Below, piece by piece: positions 1-7,932 of a stretch of 37,173 nt of DNA. The position numbers and the translations under genes are program-made. Source of the stretch: UBA1822 sp963615055 (GTDB lineage: Bacteria > Bacillota > Negativicutes > Veillonellales > Dialisteraceae). The stretch is from positions 1-37,173 of the forward strand of contig CAVEFO010000012.1 in the NCBI GenBank assembly GCA_963615055.1, written 5' to 3'. Below the pieces are notes generated by a model. That model was given only the letters and a program-made list of their open reading frames with translations. It did not search any database and was not told the DNA's origin. Within the stretch, counting starts at the first letter, position 1. The number at the start of each line of letters is the position of its first letter.

Positions 1-360
1 CTTCCTATACGCTCAACTATATGACGCCGGTAGAGTACAGATTGATGCATGCACCCGCCGATGAAGTCCAAGATTGATCATCCCTTGTCCATTATTTTCG
101 TTTTCGTGTCCAAAATATATTGACAAGTGCACTCCCGGCGCTTCGCGCCACCCTCTTTCAAAAGAGGGCTAATTTGTGGCGGCCTTCGGCCGCATTTTGA
201 AATCGCCGCGAAGCGATACCTGCACTGCTCACTGCTAATTGCTAATTGCTAACTTTTTGCGCCTGACATCTCGATCTCTATGAAACGCAAAAAATCTAAC
301 AGCTAGTAGCTAATAGCTAACAACTATCTTGCGCCTGACAAAAAAGCCGAGCAAACGACG
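1..360. repeat. Gene-free left edge with family A repeat block
   Basis: No gene is supported here. From about 133 to 346 lies a full family A block. It starts with three perfect hairpins in a row: GGCGCTTCGCGCC (137-149), CCCTCTTT/AAAGAGGG (151-168) and GCGGCCTTCGGCCGC (179-193). A looser hairpin, ATCGC/GCGAT, follows at 202-217. Next come 7-bp repeats (GCTCACT, GCTAATT), a TTTTTGCG...CGCAAAAA core and a second heptad run (AGCTAGT, AGCTAAT, AGCTAAC). The same modules recur at 2447-2724 and, inverted, at 24130-24432. Positions 1-130 show nothing recognisable. Confidence 0.75.
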
Positions 361-636
361 CTACAATAAATCCGAATGACTTCCTGTGCGAGATGCCGTC
401 AGGATCAATTCCTTTTCACTCACCAAATAAATCAAAAGCCAATCCGGCCTGATATGGCACTCCCGAAAACCTGTATACTTTCCGGATAATGCATGATCTC
501 GATACCGGGGTGATAATTCTTCTCCGGCCAGCAGGTCGTCAAGCACAGAAAAAAGCTCGTCCATCGGGAGCCCTTGTTTTTGCAGGCGCTTCACATCTTT
601 TCTAAAACGAGACGTCGCGACAAGTTCATACTTCAT
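361..636 (-). CDS. yafQ: YafQ-family mRNA interferase toxin
   Basis: A 91-residue RelE/YafQ-superfamily toxin. Such toxins cleave mRNA on the ribosome and are held inactive by a DinJ/RelB antitoxin. The residues known to matter in E. coli YafQ are visible: His48 (RDHAL), His61, Asp65 and Trp66 (ECHIRPDW), and His87 near the C-terminus (TGSHSDLL). The length is normal for the family. The ATG at 634-636 lies inside the end of the antitoxin gene, giving an 11-bp overlap and implying translational coupling. The gene ends close to a repeat block. It appears intact; activity is inferred from family membership. Confidence 0.9.
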   Translation of the reverse strand: MKYELVATSRFRKDVKRLQKQGLPMDELFSVLDDLLAGEELSPRYRDHALSGKYTGFRECHIRPDWLLIYLVSEKELILTASRTGSHSDLL

Positions 637-913
637 CCGCGTCTACATCTCTCATCAATTCCGCAGCCGAGCGGTACCGTTTTGCCGCGATGTGCCCCGC
701 CGCGATTTCTCTGGCCTCCGCCATCGCCGCTTCGGTCTCCGCGTTAAATCTTGGTGTCTTGACCGCAAAGGGAATCCCACCGTCCATCAAAGCTTTTCGC
801 AGAAAAATATTCACCGCATCACTGATCGAAATCCCGAATGAAGAAAACAGGTCTTCTGCCTGCGCTTTTATTTCCGGTTCAATGCGAATGTTGATATTCG
901 CCGTTTTGGCCAT
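626..913 (-). CDS. dinJ: DinJ/RelB-family antitoxin
   Basis: A 95-residue ribbon-helix-helix antitoxin. The N-terminal part (TANINIRIEPEIKAQAE, then FGISISDAVNIFL) is the classic RelB/DinJ DNA-binding fold. The C-terminal half, with the segment GGIPFAVKTPRFN, is the part expected to wrap around the toxin. The start at 911-913 is chosen because GGAGG (923-927) sits 8 nt upstream; an ATG 6 bp earlier would be too close to it. A longer reading frame extends upstream only through repeat DNA. The gene is first in a two-gene operon with the YafQ-type toxin, and a palindromic operator candidate overlaps its promoter. Confidence 0.92.
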   Translation of the reverse strand: MAKTANINIRIEPEIKAQAEDLFSSFGISISDAVNIFLRKALMDGGIPFAVKTPRFNAETEAAMAEAREIAAGHIAAKRYRSAAELMRDVDADEV

Positions 914-926
914 TTTCATCACCTCC

Positions 927-961
927 GCGCACATTGTACATTGTTTGTGCGCCGTTTGCAA
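927..961 (-). promoter_or_regulatory. dinJ-yafQ promoter with palindromic operator
   Basis: Reading the minus strand, TTGCAA (956-961) and TACAAT (933-938) are 17 bp apart, a good sigma-70 type promoter. A 7-bp inverted repeat, GCGCACA (927-933) and TGTGCGC (946-952), brackets the -10 box. RelB/DinJ complexes are known to repress their own promoters through such palindromes, so this is the likely operator. The assignment rests on sequence pattern only. Confidence 0.65.
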
Positions 962-997
962 TACGCGAAAGGCCTCGCCTTGCGATTTCAAAAAGCA

Positions 998-1029
998 GAA
1001 TTGAGCATTGAGTATTGAGTATTGAGGGG
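998..1029. repeat. Heptad tandem repeat, ATTGAGT type
   Basis: Four consecutive 7-bp units (ATTGAGC, ATTGAGT, ATTGAGT, ATTGAGG) lie upstream of the dinJ promoter. The period matches the GCTAA-type and ACGG-type arrays elsewhere in the window, but the unit sequence differs. Confidence 0.7.
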
Positions 1030-1088
1030 CGCGGCTGATTCCTGTTTTTCTTTTGTGGCATTGACGGCGAAAATTTTTCTGCTTATAG

Positions 1089-1345
1089 AAACAGGAGCCC
1101 GCCGGCGACAATTCTCGCATTCGCGTCCCATCATCCGGCGCTTCGCGCCACCTTCCTCCGATAAGGAAGGCTAAATCGGTGGCGACCTTCGGCCGCATTT
1201 TTTAATTGCGCGAAGCGCATCCTCTGAAAGCCTTCCTTTGGAGGAAGGTGGCCCAGAAGGGGGCGGATGATGGGGCGCCGAAGGCGTTTCAAAAATCGTC
1301 GCGAAGCGACACCTGCACTGCTCACTGCTCACTACTCACTTTTCT
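1089..1345. repeat. Family A hairpin block
   Basis: The block starts with GGAGCCCGCCGG, a border shared with the copy at 2447. It contains GGCGCTTCGCGCC (1137-1149), CCTTCCT/AGGAAGG (1151-1170), a GGCGACCTTCGGCCGC-like imperfect hairpin, a GCGCGAAGCGC hairpin, a second GGAGGAAGG module, TCGCGAAGCGA, and finally GCTCACT-type heptads. Together with 998-1029 it fills the gap between dinJ and the next toxin-antitoxin pair; no gene is supported in 914-1371. Confidence 0.75.
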
Positions 1346-1371
1346 AACATACCGCCCCAAATGCCCGTTTC

Positions 1372-1680
1372 TTACGATCGATTCATCGGGACGACGGCCA
1401 ACGTTTTCCCCAATGGCGCCAATACTTTCAAAACTGTACCGATTTGCGGACTGGTGAGGCCTTTTTCCATCCGGGCAATAATCGGCTGCGCGACGCCGGA
1501 AAGCTCTTCCAGCTTCTTTTGACTGAGTCCGCTTTCTTTTCTAGCCCTAATCAATTCCCCAATCAAAGCGACCCGAAGATCACTCTGTGCAATCTCTTCC
1601 GCCGTAAAAATATCCTGACGAACGTCTTCCCAACTATCCCCTATGGCGGAATTTTTCAATTTTCCATCGATTTTATTCAT
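1372..1680 (-). CDS. higA: HigA-like XRE-family antitoxin
   Basis: A 102-residue protein with a helix-turn-helix of the XRE/Cro type at about residues 40-95 (LIRARKESGLSQKKLEELSG, then IARMEKGLTSPQIGTVLKVL). In HigBA-type modules this protein neutralises the toxin and represses the operon. The start at 1678-1680 is preferred because AGAGGTGG lies about 5 nt upstream; an ATG 9 bp earlier lacks this spacing. The gene follows its toxin, with an 8-bp overlap, which is the HigB-first order. The C-terminus ends GKTLAVVPMNRS and looks complete. Confidence 0.85.
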   Translation of the reverse strand: MNKIDGKLKNSAIGDSWEDVRQDIFTAEEIAQSDLRVALIGELIRARKESGLSQKKLEELSGVAQPIIARMEKGLTSPQIGTVLKVLAPLGKTLAVVPMNRS

Positions 1681-2035
1681 GAAAACCACCTCTTTCCATT
1701 AAATCTTCCAATTCCCGTTTCGCTTTTTCTATTTCCCTTGTCGGCGTTTTTTGTGTCTTTTTGATGAATACGTGTAGCAATACATAATCTCCGTCGACCC
1801 AGCCAACAAACAGAATTCGATCCCGCAGCGGTCGCAATTCCCACAATTTCCCTTCTATATGCTTCATGTACGGCTCACCGGCTTGTGTGCCGTAACAATG
1901 CAAAATTTCAATGTAGTCGTTGATTTTATTCAATTTGATGCGGCTGTTTTTATCCGTTTTTCGCGCCAATTCCTTCATGTATTCCAGTACAGGCTCCTTG
2001 CCGCTTCGATCTTTGTAAAAAAATATCTTACGCAA
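1673..2035 (-). CDS. higB: HigB-like toxin (RelE/Gp49 family)
   Basis: A 120-residue toxin of the phage-derived Gp49-like/HigB family, predicted to be a ribosome-dependent mRNA interferase. Visible family hallmarks are an N-terminal FYKDRSGKEPVLEYM, a central LWELRPLRDRILFV strand and the C-terminal KKTQKTPTREIEKAKRE. That last motif is nearly identical in the second HigB-like toxin at 14721-15065. Translation appears to start at a TTG (2033-2035), because AAGGAG sits 8 nt upstream and no better start is present. A promoter lies directly upstream, and the antitoxin gene overlaps the 3' end. Confidence 0.87.
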   Translation of the reverse strand: MRKIFFYKDRSGKEPVLEYMKELARKTDKNSRIKLNKINDYIEILHCYGTQAGEPYMKHIEGKLWELRPLRDRILFVGWVDGDYVLLHVFIKKTQKTPTREIEKAKRELEDLMERGGFHE

Positions 2036-2058
2036 AACAAAAGCTCCTTTCTGAAATA

Positions 2059-2087
2059 ATTATACTTAAAAGTTATTACCTTGTAAA
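2059..2087 (-). promoter_or_regulatory. Promoter of the first higBA-like pair
   Basis: On the minus strand TTTACA (2082-2087) and TATAAT (2059-2064) are separated by 17 bp, close to the sigma-70 consensus. The start codon of the toxin lies about 25 bp downstream. The short symmetric ACTTTTAAGT in the spacer may contribute to antitoxin binding. The stretch from 2088 to 2238 is otherwise without recognisable content. Confidence 0.65.
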
Positions 2088-2238
2088 CAAACTTTCCATA
2101 CGACTCTCGTCTTAATCGCTGCTTTATTTACCGAGGAAGACGGCACGATAGGTTTCTCGCAACAAAAATAAACTGAAAGCGCAATCAAATCTCGGTCAAA
2201 AGTTTTCGCTAGGCTCTTACGTGATTGTATCCCCGATA

Positions 2239-2439
2239 CTATACCCTAAAAGGAATATATTTGTTTGCATTTTTAACCAGGGTACAAATTGTACCCCGGT
2301 TGCATGCCAATTGTGAATCGCGGCTTTTCATTCTTTTAATGTACTGCTTGGGATCTACGCTATCCGTCAATGCCGCTACGACATCTTGAATAGAAAAGTA
2401 CCACTCTTCTTCTGTTTCTATCCATGCAGTCCGTATCAT
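2239..2439 (-). pseudogene. Truncated Bro-N domain (antirepressor-like) remnant
   Basis: The last 66 codons of a reading frame resemble the start of a Bro-N/phage-antirepressor-like or DinD-like protein: IRTAWIETEEEWYFSIQDVV, then AALTDSVDPKQYIKRMKSRD. Family members continue for well over 100 further residues, but here the frame ends after NANKYIPFRV. Upstream, the frame runs straight into family A repeat sequence at about 2447, so the native start is missing or was replaced. I therefore call it a gene fragment rather than a working gene. It may derive from a prophage or mobile-gene cassette; the neighbouring toxin-antitoxin pairs fit such a source. Confidence 0.6.
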
Positions 2440-2446
2440 CTGTGTT

Positions 2447-2724
2447 TCAGTGGAGCCCGCCGGCAATAATTCTCGCATTCGCGTCCCATCATTCGTCGCT
2501 TCGCGCCACCTTCCTCCGATAAGGAAGGCTAATTCGGTAGCGGCCTTTGGCCGCATTTTGAAATCGTCGCGATGCGACATCTGCACTGCTAATTGCTAAT
2601 TGCTAACTTTTTGCGCCTGACATCTCGATCTCTATGAAACGCAAAAAATCTAACAGCTAGTAGCTAACGACTAACAACTATCTTGCGCCTGACAAAAAAA
2701 CTGCTCACTGCTCACTGCTCACTT
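2447..2724. repeat. Family A repeat block abutting the glf stop codon
   Basis: The modules are those of 1089-1345 and 133-346: GGAGCCCGCCGG border, CCTTCCT/AGGAAGG hairpin, a CCTTTGG-loop GCGGCC hairpin, TCGTCGCGATGCGACA, GCTAATT heptads, the TTTTTGCG...CGCAAAAA core, AGCTAGT heptads, and a final GCTCACT run. The run ends against the stop codon of the UDP-galactopyranose mutase gene (2725-2727). Confidence 0.8.
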
Positions 2725-3819
2725 TTAGAGCTCTTTCTCCGCCGCTTTCATCGCGCTGTCTATGACCGCATCCATGTCATAATATTTATATTCGCCCAGC
2801 CGCCCGCCGAAGAGGACGTTTTTCTCTTTTTCGGCGAGCGCTTTGTACGCTTCGTATCTTGCTGTGTTTTTCTCGTCATTCACCGGGTAGTACGGCTCTT
2901 CGCCCGGGTTCCATTCGTGACTGTATTCGCGGCTGATGACCGTCTTCGGGAGGTCGTTTCCGGCTTCGTCTTTGCCGAATGCAAACCATTTGTGCTCGAT
3001 GATTCTCGTCCACGGGGTCTCGCGGTCGGTATAATTGACGGCGGCATTTCCTTGGAAATTCGGGATATCCAAAGTCTCGGTCTCGAAGCGGACGCTGCGG
3101 TACTCGAGGGCACCGAGCGCGTACCGGAAATAGGCGTCGATGGGGCCGGTGTAGATGATTTTCCGCGCCGCGCCGTCCCATTTCTCTTTGTCCGCGAGAT
3201 AATCGACGCCGGTTTTGACTTCGATGCCGTCCATGATGCGCGCAACCATTTTCGTGTAGCCGCCGATGGGGATGCCTTGGTAGGCGGCGTTGAAATAGTT
3301 GTTGTCGAAGGTGAAACGCACGGGGAGGCGGCGAATGATGAAGGCGGGGAGCTCGATGCAGGGGCGGCCCCACTGTTTCTCGGTGTATCCTTTGATAAGG
3401 GTCTCGTAAATATCGGTGCCGACAAGGGAAATGGCCTGTTCTTCGAGATTTTTCGGCGCGGTAATCCCGGCCGCGCGGCGCTGTTCTTCGATTTTTGCGG
3501 CGGCTTCTTCCGGTGTCACGACGCCCCACATTTGGTTAAAGGTGTACATATTGAAGGGGAGGCTGTAGAGTTTCCCGTGGAAATTCGCGACGGGGGAATT
3601 GGTGAAACGATTCACGTAATCCCAGACGTGATCGAGATTCGTGTGGAAAATGTGCGCGCCGTAGCGGTGGACGTGGATGCCCTCGACGGTCTCGGTGTAA
3701 ATATTCCCGGCGATGTGGTCGCGTTTCTCCAAAACCAGAACGCTCTTTCCGGCATCTTGGGCCGCGCGTGCGAAGACGGCGCCGAAAAGGCCTGCGCCAA
3801 TGATGAGGTAGTCGTACAT
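2725..3819 (-). CDS. glf: UDP-galactopyranose mutase
   Basis: A flavoenzyme that converts UDP-galactopyranose to UDP-galactofuranose, the donor for galactofuranose in surface glycans. The 364-residue length is standard. The N-terminal FAD-binding Rossmann motif is clear (YLIIGAGLFGAVFA, residues 4-17), followed by VLEKRDHIAGN. Typical family segments are present: YGAHIFHT, PVANFHGKLYSLPFNM, GYTEKQWGR, PIGGYTKM and the C-terminal FGGRLGEYKYYDMD. A GGAGG lies 8 nt before the ATG. The gene is last in the run of polysaccharide genes on this strand, downstream of a WbaP-type transferase, which suggests a galactofuranose-containing surface polymer. Confidence 0.97.
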   Translation of the reverse strand: MYDYLIIGAGLFGAVFARAAQDAGKSVLVLEKRDHIAGNIYTETVEGIHVHRYGAHIFHTNLDHVWDYVNRFTNSPVANFHGKLYSLPFNMYTFNQMWGVVTPEEAAAKIEEQRRAAGITAPKNLEEQAISLVGTDIYETLIKGYTEKQWGRPCIELPAFIIRRLPVRFTFDNNYFNAAYQGIPIGGYTKMVARIMDGIEVKTGVDYLADKEKWDGAARKIIYTGPIDAYFRYALGALEYRSVRFETETLDIPNFQGNAAVNYTDRETPWTRIIEHKWFAFGKDEAGNDLPKTVISREYSHEWNPGEEPYYPVNDEKNTARYEAYKALAEKEKNVLFGGRLGEYKYYDMDAVIDSAMKAAEKEL

Positions 3820-4271
3820 GGGGGTGTCCTCCGATTGAGAAATAAAATGTTTCTTTTGAGCAAAAAAGGGGGGCTAACTTTATCGTTGCTTTGCTCTTAG
3901 GGCAATCGATATGAATATTTTCTGCTGATAGCGATGAGGGGCATATCTTGCGATATTCTCGATTTAAAAGGCATGGGTGCCGGGACGCTTTCGGCTGATA
4001 GAGATGGGCGTTTCACCGCTTTTAAATACGGATTTTTCTCGGATTCAAATTCTTGATATCATATTCTTCTCGCATTTGCGGCCTCCTAGAATGACTCTTC
4101 ATACACGACGCGCTCTGTCTTCATCACTTTTCTTGCGAAAATTCTCCGCTCAAATGCCGCCAAAAAACCACGAGAAACAGCCATGCCCCTCATCTCTGTC
4201 TTGCCAAAGCTTTCTTCTACAATGCCACCGACAGCGAGAGTACTAAAAGCCCCGCCCCTCTTTCCTCTCTT
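3820..4271. repeat. Gene-free gap with diverged family C units
   Basis: The recognisable family C signature is CTGATAGNGATGAGGGGC. It occurs at about 3920-3945, again as GGCTGATAGAGATGGG near 3990-4010, and inverted as CCATGCCCCTCATCTCTG near 4182-4200. The intervening sequence contains AAATGCCGCCAAAA and CAATGCCACC pieces also seen in other C blocks. The copies are more decayed than those at 30616 or 36720. No gene is supported. Confidence 0.5.
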
Positions 4272-5675
4272 TTAATACGCGCCCTTCCCCAGCACCACGC
4301 CAATCGTCTTGAAGAGAATGACCATATCTTGCCAAAGATTCCAATTTCGAACGTACCAGCTGTCCATGCGAAGTCTATCGGAAAATTTCACATTGCTACG
4401 ACCGCTGACTTGCCATAAACCGGTGATGCCCGGCATCGTCATGCAGATTGTCGAAAAATATGCTCCCATCTTCTCTCTTTCCCGCGGCAAATACGGACGC
4501 GGCCCGACGAGGCTCATTGTACCGCCCAAGACATTAAAGATTTGCGGAAGTTCATCAATGCTGTATTTCCGAATCCGTTGACCGACTCTCGTGACACGAG
4601 GATCCTTGCCACGCAATTTTTGAAATGCTTGCCATTCTTCTTTAGCCTCCGGATGCCGACTTAAAAAATCCGCCAAAATCTCATCCGAATTGACATACAT
4701 TGACCGCAATTTATAACATTTGAACGATTTCCCATTTCTCCCAATGCGTTCGGCATTAAAAAAAACAGGGCCTTGGGAATCGATTTTAATCAAAACATAT
4801 GTCACTGCAATGATGAGTGATGCCGGTATAGCAATCAACGTCCCCACGCAGATATCGAAAACTCGTTTTATGATACGATTCACAGAGCAATTCAAATTAT
4901 TTCTTAGGCGCAAAAGGACGAGTTTCTCTTCAAAAAGGCTTTCGATTTCCACGCTGCCCATCGCGACGCCGACGAGATTGGGGATGACACAGAGATTTTT
5001 CACAAGCGGCTGGACGCGATAGATAAGATGTGCAAGATCTTTTTCGGGAAGGCCGGGCGCGGCGACGATGACATGAGCGACTTTCGTGTCCCGAATCACG
5101 CGCTCGGCATCATCAAAACCGCCGAGAATGGGGTATCGACCGTCGATACTCTCCTCCGGCGTCCCGTCTTCCAAAAAGCCGACGATGTGGCAGACCATGC
5201 CGACGTCTTCGGTGAGCGTCCGGACGAGGAGCGCCGCCGTCTTGCCGGCACCGATGATGAGAACGGGCGTCTGGAGAGCGCTCGATTTTTGCAAAAATTT
5301 CTTCGCGCCGAAACGGACAAGGGCGCAGACAGGAAAGGCCAGAAGCGCCAAGAGCATGACAAAAAGCCTGCTGGTCGAGGCGGCGATCTGTGTGACGTAA
5401 AGAAGAAACACAATCGCGGCCACGGCAAACAGGCACGCATAAAAAATCCGTTCCGTTTCTTTATAAAAAGGACGACGACGGGTATAGAGTTGAGCGCCGG
5501 AGAAGAAAAGTAAAAATATCGCCGGGAAAACAATCCAAAAATTGAAAGCGGACAGGCGCAGCACGGTCTCGGTGACGAAAAAGTTCCGCAAAAAGACAGC
5601 ACCGCCCTCGGCCAAAACGACAGCCGCCCAATCCGCCAAGGCAAGCAGCAAAATAAAACAATGGTTTCCGGTCAT
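4272..5675 (-). CDS. wbaP: WbaP-type undecaprenyl-phosphate sugar-1-P transferase
   Basis: A 467-residue membrane enzyme of the polyprenol-phosphate hexose-1-phosphate transferase family, which starts a repeat unit by placing a sugar phosphate (galactose-1-P in WbaP) on undecaprenyl phosphate. The first 120 residues hold about four membrane segments. A Rossmann-like domain follows (VLIIGAGKTAALL, about residue 137). The C-terminal catalytic domain follows a further membrane segment (about residue 275) and carries KCYKLRSM, DPRVTRVGQRIRK, YSIDELPQIFNVL and SLVGPRPYLPRE. These domains in this order match WbaP/WcaJ/EpsL-type initiators. Sugar specificity cannot be read from sequence; the adjacent glf makes galactose plausible. 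Its ribosome site, AGAGGA, is unusually far upstream (about 13 nt). Confidence 0.93.
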   Translation of the reverse strand: MTGNHCFILLLALADWAAVVLAEGGAVFLRNFFVTETVLRLSAFNFWIVFPAIFLLFFSGAQLYTRRRPFYKETERIFYACLFAVAAIVFLLYVTQIAASTSRLFVMLLALLAFPVCALVRFGAKKFLQKSSALQTPVLIIGAGKTAALLVRTLTEDVGMVCHIVGFLEDGTPEESIDGRYPILGGFDDAERVIRDTKVAHVIVAAPGLPEKDLAHLIYRVQPLVKNLCVIPNLVGVAMGSVEIESLFEEKLVLLRLRNNLNCSVNRIIKRVFDICVGTLIAIPASLIIAVTYVLIKIDSQGPVFFNAERIGRNGKSFKCYKLRSMYVNSDEILADFLSRHPEAKEEWQAFQKLRGKDPRVTRVGQRIRKYSIDELPQIFNVLGGTMSLVGPRPYLPREREKMGAYFSTICMTMPGITGLWQVSGRSNVKFSDRLRMDSWYVRNWNLWQDMVILFKTIGVVLGKGAY

Positions 5676-5716
5676 GGCAACGGTATATTCCTCTTGTTAG
5701 AATACGAATCTCATCT

Positions 5717-5738
5717 ATGATATGAGTTATTATATCAT
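5717..5738 (-). promoter_or_regulatory. Inverted repeat with TATAAT upstream of wbaP
   Basis: A perfect 7-bp inverted repeat (ATGATAT at 5717-5723, ATATCAT at 5732-5738) encloses a minus-strand TATAAT (5729-5734), about 54 bp before the wbaP start. No convincing -35 box is seen: the position 17 bp upstream falls in ACGG heptad repeats. It could be a promoter with an operator, or part of the repeat block. Confidence 0.35.
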
Positions 5739-5749
5739 GGAAACGGGAC

Positions 5750-6129
5750 GTCCGTTATCCGTTTACCGTTTACCGTACCTCACATGGATGTAAAAGCTTG
5801 AAAAGGCTTGATTCGGCAAAATTGCTTTCTCATTCTTTCCCATTCTAACCTTGGTTCCCCGGCTTGAAAAAGCTTGATGGCGGCAGAACACTTTCGCGAC
5901 CTTTCCTCATTTTATCTATTGCTTCAAGGCGTGAAAAAGCTTGATGACGAAAAAACTTTTTTTGCCCTTCCGCAATGCTTTCCTTATCTCATGACCTAAG
6001 CCGTGAGCAAACTTCAAGCCTTTCAAGCCTTTCAAGCCCTTCCAAGCCCTTTCAAGCCCTTTCAAGCCCTTTCAAACTCTATGTTGAAAAACGGATAACG
6101 GTAAACGGACAACGGATAACGGAAAACGG
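5750..6129. repeat. Heptad block plus GGCTTGAAA repeat cluster
   Basis: No gene is supported between wbaP and the membrane-protein gene. CCGTTTA heptads at 5756-5777 lead to a partial family B core (CTCACATGGATG). Three direct copies of AAGCTTGA/GGCTTGAAAA follow (about 5796, 5863 and 5930). At 6016-6076 the complement is amplified as a tandem array of CCTTTCAAG(C) units of 9-11 bp. A final ACGGATAACGG heptad run reaches the stop codon at 6130. The direct and inverted GGCTTGAAA copies could pair with each other. Confidence 0.7.
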
Positions 6130-7752
6130 TCACCGCCTGACTTCGATTTCCTTGATTCCATAATACCGACAGAACCCGCCCCGGGTGACACCGTTGTCGA
6201 AGTCGACGTAGAAAAGATGGCGAAGGGCACGATTTTTGGTTTCAATCGGCGGAAATACCAAAACTTCGCCGCTGCCGGCTTTGGGCTCGACCATTTCAAC
6301 CCGCACGCGCTGCGCTTCTGTCATTTGCCACGAGAGAATCACCGTCCCGGCAGCCAAGAAAAGCGTCACGGCCGCCGCGCCCGTTTGGAGAATGGAAACG
6401 GCACGCGCAGGGAAGATTTCTTTTGTTTCCGGCATACGGAAAATCGCCAGCGTCGCGACGAGAATCATAGAGACGGAGAAGAATGTCGCACGCGCGGGAA
6501 ATGTCGGCGCGGCAATCATGACGAAATTATTGCAAAAAGCGAGCACAATGAGCCCCGCCGCATAGCGGAGCGTCGGATAGGCAGCGAGCATGTCCCGCCA
6601 CTTCACACCGCGCGCCGCCAAACACGCCACCTTGTCCAATCCGGCCGCTTTTTTCGCCATGCGATACACGAGGACGATGGAGGCTAAATAAATAATCATT
6701 TCTTCGAATCCGGCCATGACATGGGAGAACTGCTCGATCGGCTTGGCTTTTGTGACGCCGACGAGTGGCAAAATATTTTCGATACAGAAATCGCGAATGG
6801 CACCCGCGACCCAGCCGCCGGTGAAATAGGAAACAAGTAGGAGCGCAATGATGCTGCCGGTCACGATGTCGCCCGTGCCGATTTTCCGCGCGCTTTCGCC
6901 GCCCGTTTCCTTTCCGACGAGGCGCAAAGCCAAGAGCCGCCAGGTGAGGAGCAAGAGGAGCACGACGGGCAGGAGATAAAGAAGCATTTCCCCGTTTCCG
7001 GCAAATTGGTTTCCGATGTGCGTAAAAATATTTTTGCCGCTATTCTGATCGTCGTAGCGGACGTAATTGCCCGGTGCGAGAAGGAGACCGCAAAGCCCCA
7101 AAAAAGCGCCGGCCGCCCCGGAGGCCATCCAGAGCGAAAAGCATTTCTTCCGCCATGTCCATATCGCATAAAGAGAGGAAACGGCGACGACGGTGACGCC
7201 GATATTTTCGACGGACCAGCCGGCCAAAAGCCCCGAGAAAAACATGGGGATCGCCCACAGCGTGCCGGGGCGGATATTCCCCGCCGCGTGCAAATTGTAC
7301 ACCAAAAGGAACAGGCTCACCCACAGCCCCGTCCAAAGATAAACGGCCGACCCGCACGCCCACACGGCAACTTCTCCGTAATGCGGCAGCGAGATCCAGA
7401 CCAGAATCACAGCCAAAAGGAAGAGCTTCGTTTCCCGAAATACGTGCGTCGTCCGCGCCGCATGCATGCAAAGCGTCGTCACGAAAATCGTATACACGAG
7501 GGCATTGGCCACATTAAACCAAGATTTCCCGAGCCAAAGCAATGTCTCATACGGCGCAAACGCCACCATCCGCCCGCCGTGCAGGAAATAATGCCGCCAA
7601 AGCGATGTCGCGACGTCGGAAAGGGAGGCAATATGCACGTCCGTGCACCAGATAAGCATGTATTCGTAGTCGTCGCGATGAAGCGGCATGAGACAATTCA
7701 AAAGAAGCATAAAAAGAAATGTACCGGTGAGAATCAAAATTGTTTTTTTCAT
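6130..7752 (-). CDS. Polytopic membrane protein, DUF6056-like (possible GT-C transferase)
   Basis: A 540-residue protein with about 11-12 hydrophobic membrane spans. After the first span it carries LMPLHRDDYEYMLIW, an acidic motif placed like the catalytic Asp of GT-C glycosyltransferases. It closes with a soluble tail (KNRALRHLFYVDFDNGV, then YYGIKEIEVRR). This arrangement resembles DUF6056-type proteins found in polysaccharide loci. A role in transferring a sugar from a lipid carrier outside the membrane is inferred from context, not shown. AAAGGA precedes the ATG by 6 nt. The stop codon TGA is immediately followed by CCGT heptads, so the repeat begins at the gene end. Confidence 0.6.
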   Translation of the reverse strand: MKKTILILTGTFLFMLLLNCLMPLHRDDYEYMLIWCTDVHIASLSDVATSLWRHYFLHGGRMVAFAPYETLLWLGKSWFNVANALVYTIFVTTLCMHAARTTHVFRETKLFLLAVILVWISLPHYGEVAVWACGSAVYLWTGLWVSLFLLVYNLHAAGNIRPGTLWAIPMFFSGLLAGWSVENIGVTVVAVSSLYAIWTWRKKCFSLWMASGAAGAFLGLCGLLLAPGNYVRYDDQNSGKNIFTHIGNQFAGNGEMLLYLLPVVLLLLLTWRLLALRLVGKETGGESARKIGTGDIVTGSIIALLLVSYFTGGWVAGAIRDFCIENILPLVGVTKAKPIEQFSHVMAGFEEMIIYLASIVLVYRMAKKAAGLDKVACLAARGVKWRDMLAAYPTLRYAAGLIVLAFCNNFVMIAAPTFPARATFFSVSMILVATLAIFRMPETKEIFPARAVSILQTGAAAVTLFLAAGTVILSWQMTEAQRVRVEMVEPKAGSGEVLVFPPIETKNRALRHLFYVDFDNGVTRGGFCRYYGIKEIEVRR

Positions 7753-7802
7753 AATGTGTCCTTTGTGTGTGAAGACAAGAAGCTGAGCTAAAAATGTTCT
7801 TT

Positions 7803-7930
7803 ACTTTGCGGCATGTGTACCGAAAATCTTTCTGCTGATAGAAATGAGAGGCCAAACCGGATCCGTTCTTTCCTTTGCGTGGCTATTACGCTAAAAAGTA
7901 TCTGCTGAAAGAGATGAGGCTTGCTATCCA
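7803..7930. repeat. Family C units (two)
   Basis: Two units carry the family C signature: TTTCTGCTGATAGAAATGAGAGGCC (as TTTCTGCTGATAG and AAATGAGAGGCC, about 7830-7855) and TATCTGCTGAAAG with AGATGAGGC (about 7897-7922). They are spaced about 68 bp apart. They fill the gap between the membrane-protein gene start and the end of the four-helix-bundle gene. Confidence 0.6.
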
Positions 7931-7932
7931 TT

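Noticed and set aside
133..350. Insertion sequence or MITE with target duplication
   Set aside because: Family A blocks recur as mosaics with variable ends; I found no consistent terminal inverted repeats or flanking target duplications.
626..1198. 190-residue form of the DinJ antitoxin
   Set aside because: The N-terminal half is repeat translation; the promoter and ribosome site place the start at 913.
2683..3900. 405-residue plus-strand reading frame
   Set aside because: Antisense of glf, which has all family motifs; this frame has none and begins in repeats.
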